A model generated the notes under the pieces. It was not told where the DNA came from, made no database searches, and was given only the letters and a program-made list of their open reading frames with translations. Shown one piece after another: positions 1 to 11,052 of a stretch of DNA of 64,000 bases. Position numbers and translations under genes: made by a program. The stretch's first letter is position 1. Each line of letters begins with the position of its first letter. Source of the DNA: Glandiceps talaboti (Eukaryota; Hemichordata; Enteropneusta; Spengelidae); the NCBI RefSeq assembly GCF_964340395.1, contig NC_135563.1:248001-312000 (forward strand), read 5' to 3'.

Positions 1-625
1 AATTTGCATAATTAATGATTTTCGGTAATTAGGCTATATCTTACGACTGCATACTTCAATTTCAATACAATTCAGTACATACATTAATCATAAGAAATTG
101 TGTGTGTCCTATAAAGTTAGTTGATGTACCCTACAGTGTTAATGAATAATTTGCATAATTTATGATTTTCGGTAATTAGGCTATATCTTAAGACTGCAAA
201 CTTGAATTTCAATATACTTTAGTACATACGTTAACCATAACAAAGCGGATATGTCCTATAAAATATTTGATATAGCTTACAGTCAGTTTTAATGAAAAAT
301 TTGCATAAATAACGATTTTAGGTAACTGGGTTGTTTCTTAAAAATGCAAGCTTCAAATTGCGTATAATAATGGTACATATATCAACCATAATAATACGCA
401 CCTGTCCTATGAAGTTGTTCCTACAACTTTTACCTTTAATGAGTATTTTGAATAATGAACGATATTCAGTAATTAAGCAGTATCATGCACTCTTCAAATT
501 CTGTATAATTTGGCACATACATTAACCTAAGAAAGCATGTTTGTCCAAAAACAAAGCCTGTTACCATAGTTTTTTTCAGTTTAATGAGTTATTTGCATAA
601 TTAGTGATTCCCTTACGGGGAGGCA
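1..625 (+). repeat. 147-bp satellite array (family R1)
   Basis: About four diverged head-to-tail units start near 1, 148, 298 and 440, each opening with AATTTGCATAA-type sequence and running through ATGATTTTCGGTAATTAGG, a CTTCAATTTCAATA block and TCCTATAAA. The array ends near 620 in ATTCCCTTACGGGGAGGCATTAAG-like sequence followed by TTTAAATCTGG. The same unit recurs at 45140-45282 with 46376-46575 and at 58915-59280. The short frame at 331-525 is a chance frame in the repeat. Confidence 0.85.
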
Positions 626-639
626 TTAAGTTTAAATCT

Positions 640-803
640 GGTTTTCTTGATACCACTACTCTGATCACGCAACAACACTTGTGAACCTAAATCAAACAGA
701 CTTAGGCATGTTGTGTCTGCTCGTTGGACATTGGACATGCCTAGTCTTCAAGATGATGTGATGAAACAAACCATTCAACAATAAAGGATTGGTCGGGTAC
801 GGG
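640..803 (+). repeat. Fragment of composite repeat R2 (head region)
   Basis: The stretch CACTACTCTGATCACGCAAC, then ACTTGTGAACCTAAATCAAA and the GTTGTGTCTGC block, matches heads of R2 copies at 12720-12765 plus 17178-17336, 26750-26870 and 41140-41270. This copy lacks the 151-bp array and tail. It keeps the uninterrupted CCTAAATCAAAC site that a piggyBac-like element occupies at 12766. Confidence 0.75.
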
Positions 804-812
804 GACATGAAA

Positions 813-1047
813 ACTGGTGATGAGAAACTATCGAGGTTAAAGGTTTGGTGCATGTGAATATTAGAACTTTACACACGTATAACCATTAATCACACGCAGT
901 TGCCATTCTGTTCCGTAACATTCAGATATATTCAGGTGTTTACCTAATATATCTCACCTTTGAATACCTTGAAAAAGAATTTTTATTCGAAACATTGGAT
1001 TAAATCTATTTATTCGGACTGTCTCACAAGTTCTTTATGCATTTCCT

Positions 1048-1060
<13 letters not shown>
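813..1060 (+). mobile_element. PLE terminal (pLTR-like) fragment
   Basis: This block repeats, in the same orientation, the sequence found downstream of the PLE coding region at 4205-4575: a GTGATGAGAAA-type coding tail, ACACGTATAACC, TTCAGATATATTCAGGTGTT, TTTTTATTCGAAAC and TTATTCGGACTG. About 130 bp present in the downstream copy are missing here. Penelope-like elements typically carry such direct terminal repeats, often produced by tandem partial copies, so this is read as the upstream pLTR. A third, inverted fragment lies at 31110-31225. Confidence 0.7.
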
Positions 1061-1079
<19 letters not shown>

Positions 1080-1101
1080 CATACATACATACATACATAC
1101 A
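1051..1101. repeat. (ACAT)n microsatellite
   Basis: About twelve uninterrupted ACAT units sit between the upstream PLE terminal fragment and the PLE coding region. Confidence 0.95.
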
Positions 1102-1114
1102 TGTGATGTCGAAA

Positions 1115-2957
1115 GTTTTTTCCGTCGTCTTCGCTTGAAAGAGTACTTTGCTGATGATGATAATGATACCCAGGGTGAAGCTCATGTTAATGGTACTAAT
1201 AACAAACGATTGTTTGGCGCCCTCCCTGTTAAGTCACATTGGACCCCTCAAGCTGGTCGCAATAGTACTCTTGACCATTACATCAATGTTTGCAGGCGCG
1301 AGGTTTATACTATTAAATTTAATAACAAGTTCCCTTTCAGTAACATCACTAAGGAAGAACGCGATGCTATTTCATCTCTTAGAAAGCACGATGATATTGT
1401 TATTAAGCCTGCTGATAAAGGTGGAGCGGTAGTTGTTTGGTATAAAGATCTGTGTGTAACTGAGGCAGAGAGACAACTCTTAAACACGGATTTTGAACCA
1501 GGAATTGGAAGGTGATACTACAGAAGATGTGCAACGCGAAATTATGGATACTGTTAACGCTTTTATATCCACTGGCGAATTACCTTCAGAAGCACGCAAC
1601 CTTATAGTCCGTTGACCAAGGACAGTCGTGTTTTATTTACTACCCAAGATACATAAGGTTAATATTCCTGGTAGGGCCATCGTCTCAGCTTGTAACTGCC
1701 CTACGGAACACATCGCGCGTTATTTAGATGCCCTTTTACGACCTATTGTGGCATTTTAGCTTACCTACATTAAAGATATGAACCATGCTCTTAAAGTACT
1801 TAATGGCTTCCAATTCCAACAAGGTAAGCCACGATACCTTTTTTCTATGGACGTGAAGTCCTTGTATACTTCCATACCACATAATGAAGGTTTAGTTGCA
1901 ATCGAACACTATCTTAATTTAAGAACTGTACTTGACCCTCCTACCCTTTAATGACAGGTATTTTGTGCAGAAATGCGGCGTTGCTATGGGAAGTTGTCTT
2001 GACCTAGTTATGCTTGTTTATTTATGTCTTATCAACAACACCTTATTTTCAGCTCGTATCAAGGGATCTTACCTGATCTATATAAACGATTTATTGATGA
2101 CGGCGTTGGTGCAGCATCACTCAAACTTGAGGACCTTATGCAGTTTATTAACTACATATGTAATTTTAATCCTGCTATTCAGTATACTTATGATATTTCT
2201 GAACTAACTACCACTTTCCTTGACATCTCCCTTAGGATTGATGGTGATGATATAGCTACATCTATTTATACTAAACCTACTGATTCACATTCATATTTGC
2301 AGTATGGTTCATCACATCCTAATAAGTGTAAAGATTCCATTCCCTATTCACAATTACTTCGTTTACGTTGTATTTGTAGTAGTGATTTGGATTTCAGAGA
2401 AAGGTCTGCTGAATTTTGTACGTACTTCCATCAACGTGGTTATCCTATGTCTGTTACCAATGCGACTTTACATAAAGTATCACCTTTGTCTAGGGTAGCT
2501 TGTATCAAATCACATGATCAGAAGAGTAACAACGATCGTCCCATATTAGCTCTTATAACATACCACCTTTTCCACTAGAGTTAAAAACATTATATACAAG
2601 CATTTTAATATCTTACGTTCTAATAGGGTTACCAATTCATTGTTTCCTGAAGTACCATTAACAGCTTGGCGTCGTGATACCAATCTTAGAGATATGGTGG
2701 TATGTACAGAGAACAACGTGAACTGGAAGTTAATGCTGGTTCATTTCCATGCGATCTTACTCGATGTGGTACATGTCGTTTCATTATTAATACTAATCAT
2801 GTTTTTGGCCCTAGAACAGTGTGCCTGTTACGAGTAGATTTACTTGTATTAGTACTAATGTAGTGTATTGCATTACATGTCAGAAATGTGGTTTTTAGCA
2901 CAACTGAACTGAGGTTCAGTAGTGCTATAGGGATCGCCCGGCGTCTGTCTGTCTGTC

Positions 2958-2988
<31 letters not shown>

Positions 2989-4335
2989 AAACAACTTAAA
3001 GTCAAAAACTGCTGAACCGATTGCCATGATATTTGGTGGGTCTATTACCTTGGGTGTCTAGTTGGGAAATTGTTCAAATCAAAATGATCGCATCACAGGT
3101 CTGTGATTTGGGTAAAAAAATGTGATTTTTGGTCAAAAAACTTAAACTCAGAAACTACTGGGCAGATTGGTGCGAAATTTGGTGGGAAGATTCTTAAGGG
3201 GGTGTAAAGTAAGATTTGTTCATGACATGATGATTCCATCAGCTATATGCAAATTAGGGCTAAAAATGTGTCTTTTTGGTTAAAAATCTATAATTCCAAA
3301 ACTACTGAGCAGATTGGGCTGAAATTTAATGGGAATGCATCTAGAGATGTATGGACGAAGATATATTAAGCATACAAAGATTCCATGAGAGATATGCAAA
3401 TTAGGTGTAAGAATGTTCATTTTTGGTCAAAAACTTGTATCTCAAAAAGTACTTGGTCAATGAGTCTGAAACTTGGCGAGATGTTTCTGAAACTTATTTT
3501 CTTCAAAACATTTTGACAAAATTGGCCCTAGCGACCATGACCACACCCTTTAGCAACAACCAAATGGCAGTATATTTTGGTCAAATAACAACATCATCTG
3601 GTAGGCAAGTGAGTAAACATTCAAAAAATGTATGCAAATACCCTAGCAACCATAACCACGCCCATAGCAACAGCCAAACGGTGGTGTATTTCACAAAGAT
3701 AACAGACAATTGAATAAACATTCAAAAAATGTATGTAAATTTGCTTAGCAACAAGACCACGCCCATAGCAACAGCCAAATGATCACGTATATTGCAAAGA
3801 CAATATCAGGAATTCATACACAAGTGAACAAAAACATACACAAATGTATGCAAATATATCTAACAACATGACCACGCCCATAGCAACAGCCAAATGATAG
3901 CATTTATCGTAAAGATAGCAACATGGTTGGATAGGCAACTGGATAGTTATTCAGCAAATGAACACCTATTGTTAGCATGGACTAGCATATGTATAAACAT
4001 TTTTTTAAACTGTACAGTTGTGCTGCAATGCCATTGGCGGTATTTTTTATATATAGGTTCAACTGTATGTCGTCTTGGTGCTCATTTCGTGGAACATCTC
4101 CGCCTGACCAGACAAAAGAATTGTAACTATCCCGTATCTATGCATTTTATTACTAATGATTACAGTGTATCAGATATGTCTATTTGAGGAATTTGTAAGG
4201 TTTTTGGTGATGAGAAAGTATTGAGGTTAAAGGAAAAAGAAATCATTTTCCGTCTCGGAATGCTGGAACCCCTTGGAATTAATAGAAAGTTCTCGTCATT
4301 CCCAGTCTATTCAGGTTTTTAAAAATTTTAGGCGT
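1115..4335 (+). pseudogene. Penelope-like retroelement (RT + GIY-YIG), broken and interrupted
   Basis: The element encodes a Penelope-type reverse transcriptase and a C-terminal GIY-YIG nuclease, the known arrangement for self-copying PLEs. The first open segment (1135-1515) carries the signature IKPADKGGAVVVW that precedes the RT core in PLEs. After several stops and shifts, including an in-frame TAG near 1757, a second open segment (2024-2578) has the catalytic-type motif YKRFIDD, then IYTKPTDSHSYL and the SSHPNKCKDSIPYS block. The endonuclease follows in pieces: a cysteine cluster (CDLTRCGTCR), VVYCITCQKCGF ending at 2896, then YIGSTVCRLGAHFVEHLRL and PVSMHF from 4047. Between the two halves lies an unrelated 1.15-kb repeat (F). 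A TGA at about 4185 interrupts the end of the domain. The element is dead; family assignment is firm, clade is not. Confidence 0.88.
2896..4046 (-). mobile_element. Dispersed repeat family F, inserted in PLE
   Basis: A noncoding repeat starting with a hairpin (TAGCAC, CTGAAC / GTTCAG, GTGCTA at 2896-2927), followed by (TCTG)n and (TG)n, a region of ACTGAGCAGATTGG-like degenerate repeats, and a tandem minisatellite of about 120 bp containing CCACGCCCATAGCAACAGCC. It ends in GCCATTGGCGGTATTTTT. The inverted full copy is at 28971-30349, with partial copies at 19362-19921, 26490-26698, 33618-33960 and 43140-43400. The copies start in or next to an A/T run. Confidence 0.85.
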
Positions 4336-4575
4336 GTTCTATTGGGATCTATTTGGTACGTGCGAATGAAAGAACTTTTCACACGTATAACCGGAATCAC
4401 GCGTGGTTGTCGTTCTGTTCCATTACATTCAGATATGTTCAGGTGTTAACCTAACATTTCTTTATCTTGCCAATATTTCCTTTGAAAAAGAATATTTATT
4501 CGAAACTTTGGATTTTACATCTATTTATACGGACTGACTTATAGTTCCATATGCATTTCTCTTTACATATATACA
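4205..4575 (+). mobile_element. PLE downstream terminal repeat
   Basis: Continues from the PLE C-terminus (GDEKVLRLKEKEIIFRLG, then EPLGINRKFSSF) into noncoding sequence shared with 813-1060: CACACGTATAACC, TCAGATATGTTCAGGTGTTA, ATATTTATTCGAAAC and CTATTTATACGGACTG. It stops in ATACATA-type sequence just before the copia LTR. Confidence 0.7.
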
Positions 4576-4578
4576 TAC

Positions 4579-4740
4579 TGATAACTAGTGCAGACATGCT
4601 ATTTATAGAAATGACAACATTCCCTTACTGCGCATGCCTGGGGACAACGTGGCTTTGTGCTTGTGTAATCACTGACAGTGTATGAACGCTACGGAGCGAT
4701 CGGTCATTGGATCCAGTAAGAATAAAAGGGTGATTTAACA
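4579..4740 (+). mobile_element. Probable 5' LTR of copia-type element
   Basis: Begins TGATAACTAG and ends TTTAACA, so it has the TG...CA ends of an LTR, and it directly precedes a primer binding site. AATAAAAG lies 20 bp before the end. No 3' LTR was found in the window, so the left boundary is an inference from the TG and from the end of the neighbouring PLE. Confidence 0.6.
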
Positions 4741-4741
4741 T

Positions 4742-4752
4742 TGGTAGCAGAG
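4742..4752 (+). promoter_or_regulatory. Primer binding site, initiator tRNA-Met type
   Basis: TGGTAGCAGAG matches the complement of the 3' end of animal initiator tRNA-Met (ending CUCUGCUACCA). It sits two bases after the inferred LTR end and 20 bp before the gag start, the normal position for copia-type elements. Confidence 0.8.
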
Positions 4753-4771
4753 CATTACGGTTCATAGAAAA

Positions 4772-5395
4772 ATGGCTTCAGGTAGCTACAAGAATCCTCC
4801 AATTTTGGGCCCGGACACCGTGTATGAAACATGGAAAAATGAGCTGACCGTGTGGCAGTTAATGACGGAAGTCGACAAGAAGAAGCAAGCATTGGCAGTT
4901 ATGCTTTCTCTCACAGGTCAGGCTAAAGCAACGGCGCTTGAAATTGAAGCAGAGCAGCTAAATACGGAAGGAGGTATGGAAATACTAATCAAGGCTTTAG
5001 ACTCGATGTTTAAGAAGGAGACTGTTGATCTCTCATACAAAGCATATTCAACTTTCGACAACTTTCATAAGCCCGAAGATATGGCTATGTCTGCATTTGT
5101 TATAGTATATGAACGTCACTACAATCAGTGCAAGAAGTACAAGATGGAACTGCCTGATGCCATTCTATCATTTCGTTTATTGGATAGGGCGAATTTGTCG
5201 CAACAGGACTGGCAGCTCGCTCTGAGTGCTGCTTCGGATTTGAAATTTGCATCGATGAAGGCTGAACATGTGGCTGAACAGAACACTGCTGGGGGTATAT
5301 CTGCTGTAACGATTAAACAAGAATCGGCGTACATCACTGAGCGGTATCCAGCGAGTGGTTATCAAAGACGGACCATGCAAGGTGGGTTCCAGTGA
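4772..5395 (+). pseudogene. copia-type gag (capsid region)
   Basis: A 207-codon frame starting MASGSYKNPPILGPDTVYET, with the UBN2-like gag pattern of copia elements (WKNELTVWQLMTEV near residue 25, then a helical capsid-like segment rich in short hydrophobic repeats). The ATG at 4772 follows the primer binding site closely and is the natural start. The frame closes at 5395 by a shift: the next frame continues with a zinc knuckle, so gag and pol were originally continuous. Structural protein of a virus-like particle by family knowledge; here nonfunctional because of the break. Confidence 0.85.
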
Positions 5396-5915
5396 CAATG
5401 TAACATTAGTACGGACAACAGTTGGAGAGGGACAAATCCTATTGACAAGTTTGGTAGGCGAACGAGGTGTCGAATATGCCAGTCAGTCTGCCATTGGGCT
5501 AAGGATTGCCCACATGGAGAAACTACAGCTGACGTCAAGGCCATGGAGGACGATGACATCATAGATGAGGTATGTGATCTAACATTATTCACAAACGAGC
5601 AGCAGTCACCGACAATAAATGAAGTGCTGATGAGTGAAGCTTTGGGCTGTGCTGTCATCGATACAGCATGTACCCGTACTGTTTGTGGCAAACAATGGTT
5701 GGAACATATATTGACAATTTAGATGATAAACAACAATCTAAGATCCGTATGACACCCAGTGACAGAGGGTTTCGATTTGGTGATGGTGTACAGGTCAAGT
5801 CTGTGGCAAATGTCAGTCTGTCGGTGAAAATTGGAGACAAGTCCTCTAATATTGACACAGAAGTTGTTGACCTTGACCTGCCACTATTACTCAGCAAAAC
5901 ATCCTTAAAAGAGCA
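5396..5915 (+). pseudogene. copia zinc knuckle and protease
   Basis: Reading across the frameshift gives a CCHC zinc knuckle, CRICQSVCHWAKDC at about 5471-5512 (C-x2-C-x4-H-x4-C), and then AVIDTACTRTVCG at about 5653-5691, the aspartic protease active site with DTA in place of the commoner DSG/DTG. The open stretch 5668-5928 is the remainder of this polyprotein in one frame. The order gag, zinc knuckle, protease, integrase is the copia order. Confidence 0.8.
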
Positions 5916-5921
5916 GGCACA

Positions 5922-7438
5922 GTGCTAGACCTGGCAAATGATGAGGCTGAAATGCTCGACCAGCCTGTACCTTTGCAATTTACATCAAGTGGACACTACT
6001 GTGTTCAGCTACAGGATAGAATGGCTCATGAAACCCAACATGAGGCAGATGACGATGACGATGAAAATGAAGTCCTAATTATGTCTGGTAACATGACAGA
6101 AGCTGAACAGGAGAAGATGTTGGTTAAATTGCATCGTCAGTTTGGACATGCCAATGCCAACAAACTACACAGACTCCTCCTAAATGCAGGTACCGCTGAT
6201 GCACAAATTAGTGAACATTGTTGAGAGTTGTGACACTTGCAAGAAACACAGGAGACCGTCACCCAAGCCTGCTGTAGGGATGCTACTGGCAAGTGATTTC
6301 AATGAGACAGTAGCAGTTGATCTTCATGAACTAGAGGAGAACGTATGGTACATGTATCTACATACATGTATCATCGATGAATTCAGTGCAGGATCCATTA
6401 TAACAAGCAAACGGTCATCTGTATTTGTGGATAACTTTATAAAGAAGTGGATCAGTGTCCATGGTGCTCCACAGAAACTATACAGCGACAATGGTTTGGG
6501 AGTTTAACAATGGAGAAGTCCGGGATATGTGTGAAAACTTCAACATAAATCCCAAGACAACAGCAGCTTTCAGTCCATGGAGGAACGGGCTCCTAGAGAG
6601 ACACAATCAAACACTCACCAACATAATGAGAAAAGTGAAAGCTGAGAGAAATTGTGATTGGGAGACAGCTCTACACTGGGCACTGATAGCCAAAAATAGT
6701 CTCTGCAATGTCCATGGTTACAGCGCGTATCAACTAGTGTATGGAAGAAACCCGAATGTACCTTCGGTCCTTGTTGACAAACCACCTGCTTTAGAGGGTA
6801 CAACAACAAGCCAAGTGGTTGGTAACCATATCAACGCAATGTATGCAGCTAGACGGGCATTCACAGAAGCAGAGAGTGCTGAAAGAATAAGACGGGCACT
6901 GAGAAAACAAACACGGCCAACACCAGAAGGATGTCAGACCGGGGATAGAGTATACTACAAACGCCCTGATAATCCTGAATGGAAAGGACCAGCAACAGTA
7001 ATAGGACAAGAAGGGGCTGTAGTATTTATTCGCCATGGTGGTATGGTAGTGCGTGTACATCATAGTCGACTAAGTAAAGTAGATCAAAACAGAGTAAACA
7101 CTGACAATGACAACCATCTTGGTGACAACACAAAGAAATATGAAGAACCGGAAAGAATTAATAAAAAAGAAAAACTACCTGGTTATCAACCTGACATGGA
7201 CAGCGATGAAGATGAACCTGCTGGGGAAAACAAACAGAACCCTGCTCCAGAGCCCAGCGACAGTGCACCAGCAATTATAAACAAAACCAATACAATTAGC
7301 GTGAAACCTGGCAGTATTGTGACATATACACACCAGGACACTAACTGCAAATTGTCAGCAAGGGTAACAAGTAAAGCTGGTAAAGCAACAGGAAAGAACA
7401 AAAACTGGAGGCATGTACAAGGTATAAAATATGCATGA
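5922..7438 (+). pseudogene. copia integrase, C-terminus leading to missing RT
   Basis: The segments 5922-6224, 6184-6507 and 6455-7438 overlap in different frames and together form one integrase. The N-terminal zinc-binding part shows LHRQFGHANANKLHRLL followed by ESCDTCKKH (HHCC). The catalytic core has AVDLHEL, LYSDNGL and RNGLLERHNQ, giving the D,D-35-E triad. The C-terminal part (RVYYKRPDNPEWKGPATVIG) and the linker (KAGKATGKNKNW) resemble GalEa-like copia elements of marine animals. A reverse transcriptase and RNase H should follow but the homology stops at 7438 and a minisatellite begins. The element is thus 3' truncated, with at least two frameshifts. Confidence 0.85.
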
Positions 7439-7439
7439 T

Positions 7440-7585
7440 GCGAGTGAAAGTTGCGAGTAGTAAGTGGCGAAATACACCACTTACGAGTGGTGAAGTGACG
7501 CTTGCGAGTGGTGACAATGTATCACTTGCGAGTAGTGAAAAGTGGCGCTTGTGAGTGGTGACAATGTATCACTTGCGAGTATAAA
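7440..7585. repeat. Short GAGTGGTGA-type minisatellite
   Basis: Repeats of CTTGCGAGTGGTGACAATGT and the related CACTTGCGAGTAGTGAAAAG, about 70 bp per double unit, abut the broken end of the copia element. No coding signal. Confidence 0.8.
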
Positions 7586-7968
7586 ACCGTGGCAATTCTT
7601 ATATTGTTTCACTAACTTTCATGCAACCGAAACGTTAATTATTCCATAGACAGAAGACCCCTTTACTCTCTATGATTATTCAGACAAGAAGCTTGGATTT
7701 AAAAAAAAAATAATTTAAATAAACAATTATATCGACGATGACAACACGGAACTTCGACTGAAATTCAACTGCGGTCGTACGTGATCAAATAGGTCACTTG
7801 AGGTCATTTGCGTTCCGACAAGTTTTACCCATGAGTTCGTGTAAGCATGGAAGTATAACCCCATGAGGTTTTCAAACAAATATTCGTGGTCTTGTAGCAA
7901 AACGGAGAGTTTATTTTCGTCATATTCTTAAAGTCATTGTCTGTCTCGTCTCACGAGTCACATCAAAT
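7586..7968. other. No recognised feature
   Basis: AT-rich sequence without long frames, splice-flanked exons or matches to other repeats in the window. Confidence 0.5.
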
Positions 7969-8135
7969 AAAATCGTCGAACAAACTCGCACATGTACGCA
8001 TCTCTGTGCTCGGCTGTAACACCGACTGGGAGCTGAGTGATAATATCAATTATCACACCACCAATTAACAGCTCCAAGTCGGTGTAACAGCCGAGCACAG
8101 AGATGCGTACATGTGCGAGTTTGTTCGGCGATTTT
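7969..8135. repeat. Long near-perfect hairpin (67-bp arms)
   Basis: Arms 7969-8035 and 8069-8135 are reverse complements with about three differences (for example ATCGTCGAACAAACTCGCAC against its partner). The 33-base loop holds a second stem, GTGATAAT / ATTATCAC. The frame at 7958-8146 on the minus strand is a by-product of the palindrome. Confidence 0.93.
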
Positions 8136-8826
8136 ATTAACGTCAATTACACCTCCTTTAGGCGGAGTACTTGACACCTGCTATATGAAAGTGTCCTTTG
8201 ACAAAAAATTATTTTGCGAGATCAACGAAATACCGCAATTTTGAAGTCAAATATGATTGGATTTACCGATCAGATACTCGAAACTCGTAGTCAACGTAGT
8301 GGATCGAGTACATTGATTAGCCTGTTCCAAGCTTGAGTGTTACCGTTCGTACCTCGAATGGTAATTAGAACAGGCTACGAGTCGGTCGGTTATCCGAACA
8401 TCGATTATCAGAACTGTTTGGTCATCCGAACTACCATGTCAATGCATGTACAACCCCTTTACGTTTCAAGCCGGATGGCATGATAGCATCGTAAATATAG
8501 TGTAGAGAGAACTCAATCAATATTTGTTCACTTTATCCTTATCTGATAGATTCATTGCCGACCATTTACAATGCCGACTTCCATGTCATGTCGACGAAGC
8601 CTTAGTTGATTGATAGACAGCTGCCAATGTCATGGCTTTTTCTATTCGTTGGGATCATTCGCACTCCCCTTTGACGGTATGCTGTGATGGACCAACATGT
8701 CTCTATGTCAAGCCGACAGTCTGATTGTTGTTACGTCGTTGTCATCGTGTCAGATAGTTATCACGCCTTTAGAAACACATAATATTTATTGAGCTTAAAA
8801 AAGATGTATTTAATATAACCAGAAAT
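8136..8826. other. Unassigned sequence with weak Tigger-like end
   Basis: Near 8390-8450, GTTATCCGAACATCGATTATC and GGTCATCCGAACTACC resemble the inner end of the Tigger-like element at 46684 (GATTATCCGAACG, GGTCATCTGAACTG). A short inverted pair AGCCTGTTC / GAACAGGCT spans 8319-8377. Nothing else recognised. Confidence 0.4.
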
Positions 8827-9825
8827 ATGATTTTTGCATTTACTTATATCTCTCCAGAAGGGTCAAATATTTATACTCAAGGTGAACCTAATGGTATTGT
8901 ACGTCTGGAAAATCACCTCACGCAATTGTATGTTGATCATCAAGATTTTGATTTGGTTTTAGCTGGGGATTTCAACGCTAGAACGGGTAGAACGTTAGAT
9001 TTTATCCCAGTAGATTACCGTGATGTATCTGATCCTATAGATTACGATGATTTTAATATTAACAGACAAGGTAAAGACTCGCAGGAAAATAATTTTGGTC
9101 GCGCACTAGTTGAACTTTGTTGCAGATTAAACGTACATATTTTAAATGGCAGATTTGATGGTGACATAAATGGAGAGTACACCTGTTGTACTAGCCAAGG
9201 TGTTAGTGTTGTTGATTACATTATAGCCTCAACTTCTTTGTTCGAATTTGTGAAAGACTTTAAGGTTGGAGATTTTGACGTATCAGATCATTTCCCTGTC
9301 AGTTGTCAATTTCATTTTAAAAACAATAATTATTGTGAAAGCGACAATGAAATGGTTATATCACCATGGCAACGTTTTTATTGGAAAGAACAGTCATCTG
9401 CTGTATACGAGGAGAAACTGCAAGACGAAGTGTCACTTAATTTGTTTACTCAGTTTGAAAATAACATTGCGAATGACAACATTGATGGTGCTGTTACTTT
9501 GTTAAATGATGTCATTGGACGAGCTGCACAGAGTATGCAAAGTACCTATGGCCGCAGAAATCACAACAGAGTAAACAAAGCATGGTGGGATATGGAGTGT
9601 GAAAATGCTCGAAAAGAAAAATTCAACAAGCTTAAAAAGTTTCGTTCTTCAAATAATGCCAATGCTCTAACGGAGTATAAAATGTCTAGGAATAACTTTA
9701 CCCGACTTTGTCGTGATAAAGTTAAATGTTATAAGGATAAACAAAAGAATATTTTAATGCAAAGCTGCAACAACCCCTCCCACTTTTGGAATATAATTAA
9801 AAGTATCAGGGGGAATATAACGTAA
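8827..9825 (+). pseudogene. LINE AP endonuclease domain
   Basis: Open for 332 codons. It lacks the N-terminal catalytic Asn segment of the APE fold and begins near FTYISPEGSN. Visible motifs: LVLAGDFNARTG (residues about 45-56), VVDYIIAS (about 130-137) and SDHFPVSCQF (about 154-163), i.e. the D/N and SDH catalytic pieces. The linker after residue 170 (WWDMECENARKEKF) is the usual region between APE and RT. The function in the family is nicking target DNA. A TAA at 9823 followed by a shift separates it from the RT. Confidence 0.88.
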
Positions 9826-11052
9826 ACCAAAAATGTAATATACAGCCATCCGAGTGGCTTAATTATTTCAAAACATTATTGAATCCCACTGATGCTAATT
9901 CTCATGTTGACATAGATTTTGGCCGAAAGGTTCACAGTGATTTGGAAGGTCACGATTTTTCATGTGACAGGTGTCAATGCAAATATAACTCTTGATGAAA
10001 TTTATGAAGTCATTAACAGTTTTCCAAACAATAAAGCTCCAGGGCCTGATGGTTTTATCTGTGAACTTTTCAAAAATGGTTTGCACACACTTTCTACTCG
10101 ATTACAGCTCTTATTTAATTGTATTTTAAGTAATGGTAAATTTCCGAGCGACTGGGGTAAGGGTATTATTTGTCCTTTGTTTAAAAAAGGGTGTAGAACA
10201 GATGTAAACAATTACAGAGGGATTTCTCTCCTATCAATCACGAGCAAAATCTTCACAAAGATTATAAATGGTTGGCTTGTTAATTGGGCAAAAGAACAGT
10301 CTATTATAGTTGAATCCCAGGCAGGTTTTAGGAAAGGGTATTCAACCATAGACAATTTATTTACTTTGCAATCTTTGACTTGTAAATATCTTTCACAGAG
10401 AGGAGGTCGCATGTATTGCATATTCATTGACTTCTCCAAAACATTTGATCGAGTGAATCACGTTTACCTTTGGCATAGACTCATAACTTATGGATTACGT
10501 GGTAGGGTTCTAGCTGTTTTACGTTCAATGTATAGTAATCTTCCGTCTTGTGTTCGTTGTAATGATGGAATTACAGAGTACTTTGATTGTAAGATTGGAA
10601 CGAGACAGGGATGCATGTTAAGCCCTTTTTTATTTTCTTTGTTTATTAATGAGTTGGGGAATTATATGAATGACAATGCAGCAGGTGATATTTTCGTAAG
10701 CGAAGATTCTCCTTCTGTTGGTGTCTTAATGTATGCTGATGACGTTGCAGACGCGGCAGATTTGCCAATCTGGTTACAACGTAAAGTGAATAAGCTAGAT
10801 AACTTTTGTAAACATTGGGCAATGGAAATAAATTTGGACAAGACAAAGATAATTGTCTTTCGTAATGGAGGTCCATTAAGACGGTCTGAGAAATGGTTTT
10901 ATAGAGGATATGAGATAAACGCTGTGTCATATTACAACTATCTAGGCTTATTAATTTCTTCACGATTGTCTTGGTCACCGGCAAAAAAGAACTTACTTGT
11001 GAGAGGGAACAAAGCACGATGCAATTGTTGTACCAATAGTTTGCTATGGTAG
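9826..11052 (+). pseudogene. LINE reverse transcriptase domain
   Basis: After a short degenerate stretch the frame 9919-11052 carries the RT core: NNKAPGPDGF, FKKGCRTDVNNYRGISLL, AGFRKGYSTIDNL, IFIDFSKTFDRVNH (motif A with Asp), GTRQGCMLSPFLFSLFINEL (motif B), LMYADDVADAA (catalytic YADD, motif C) and INLDKTKIIVFRNGG (motif D). The catalytic residues are intact, but frameshifts before and after this segment make the element inactive. Confidence 0.92.

Noticed and set aside
5125-5691. Minus-strand frames over the copia gag and protease
   Set aside because: Shadows of the coding strand; no motif, while the plus strand has the zinc knuckle and protease site.
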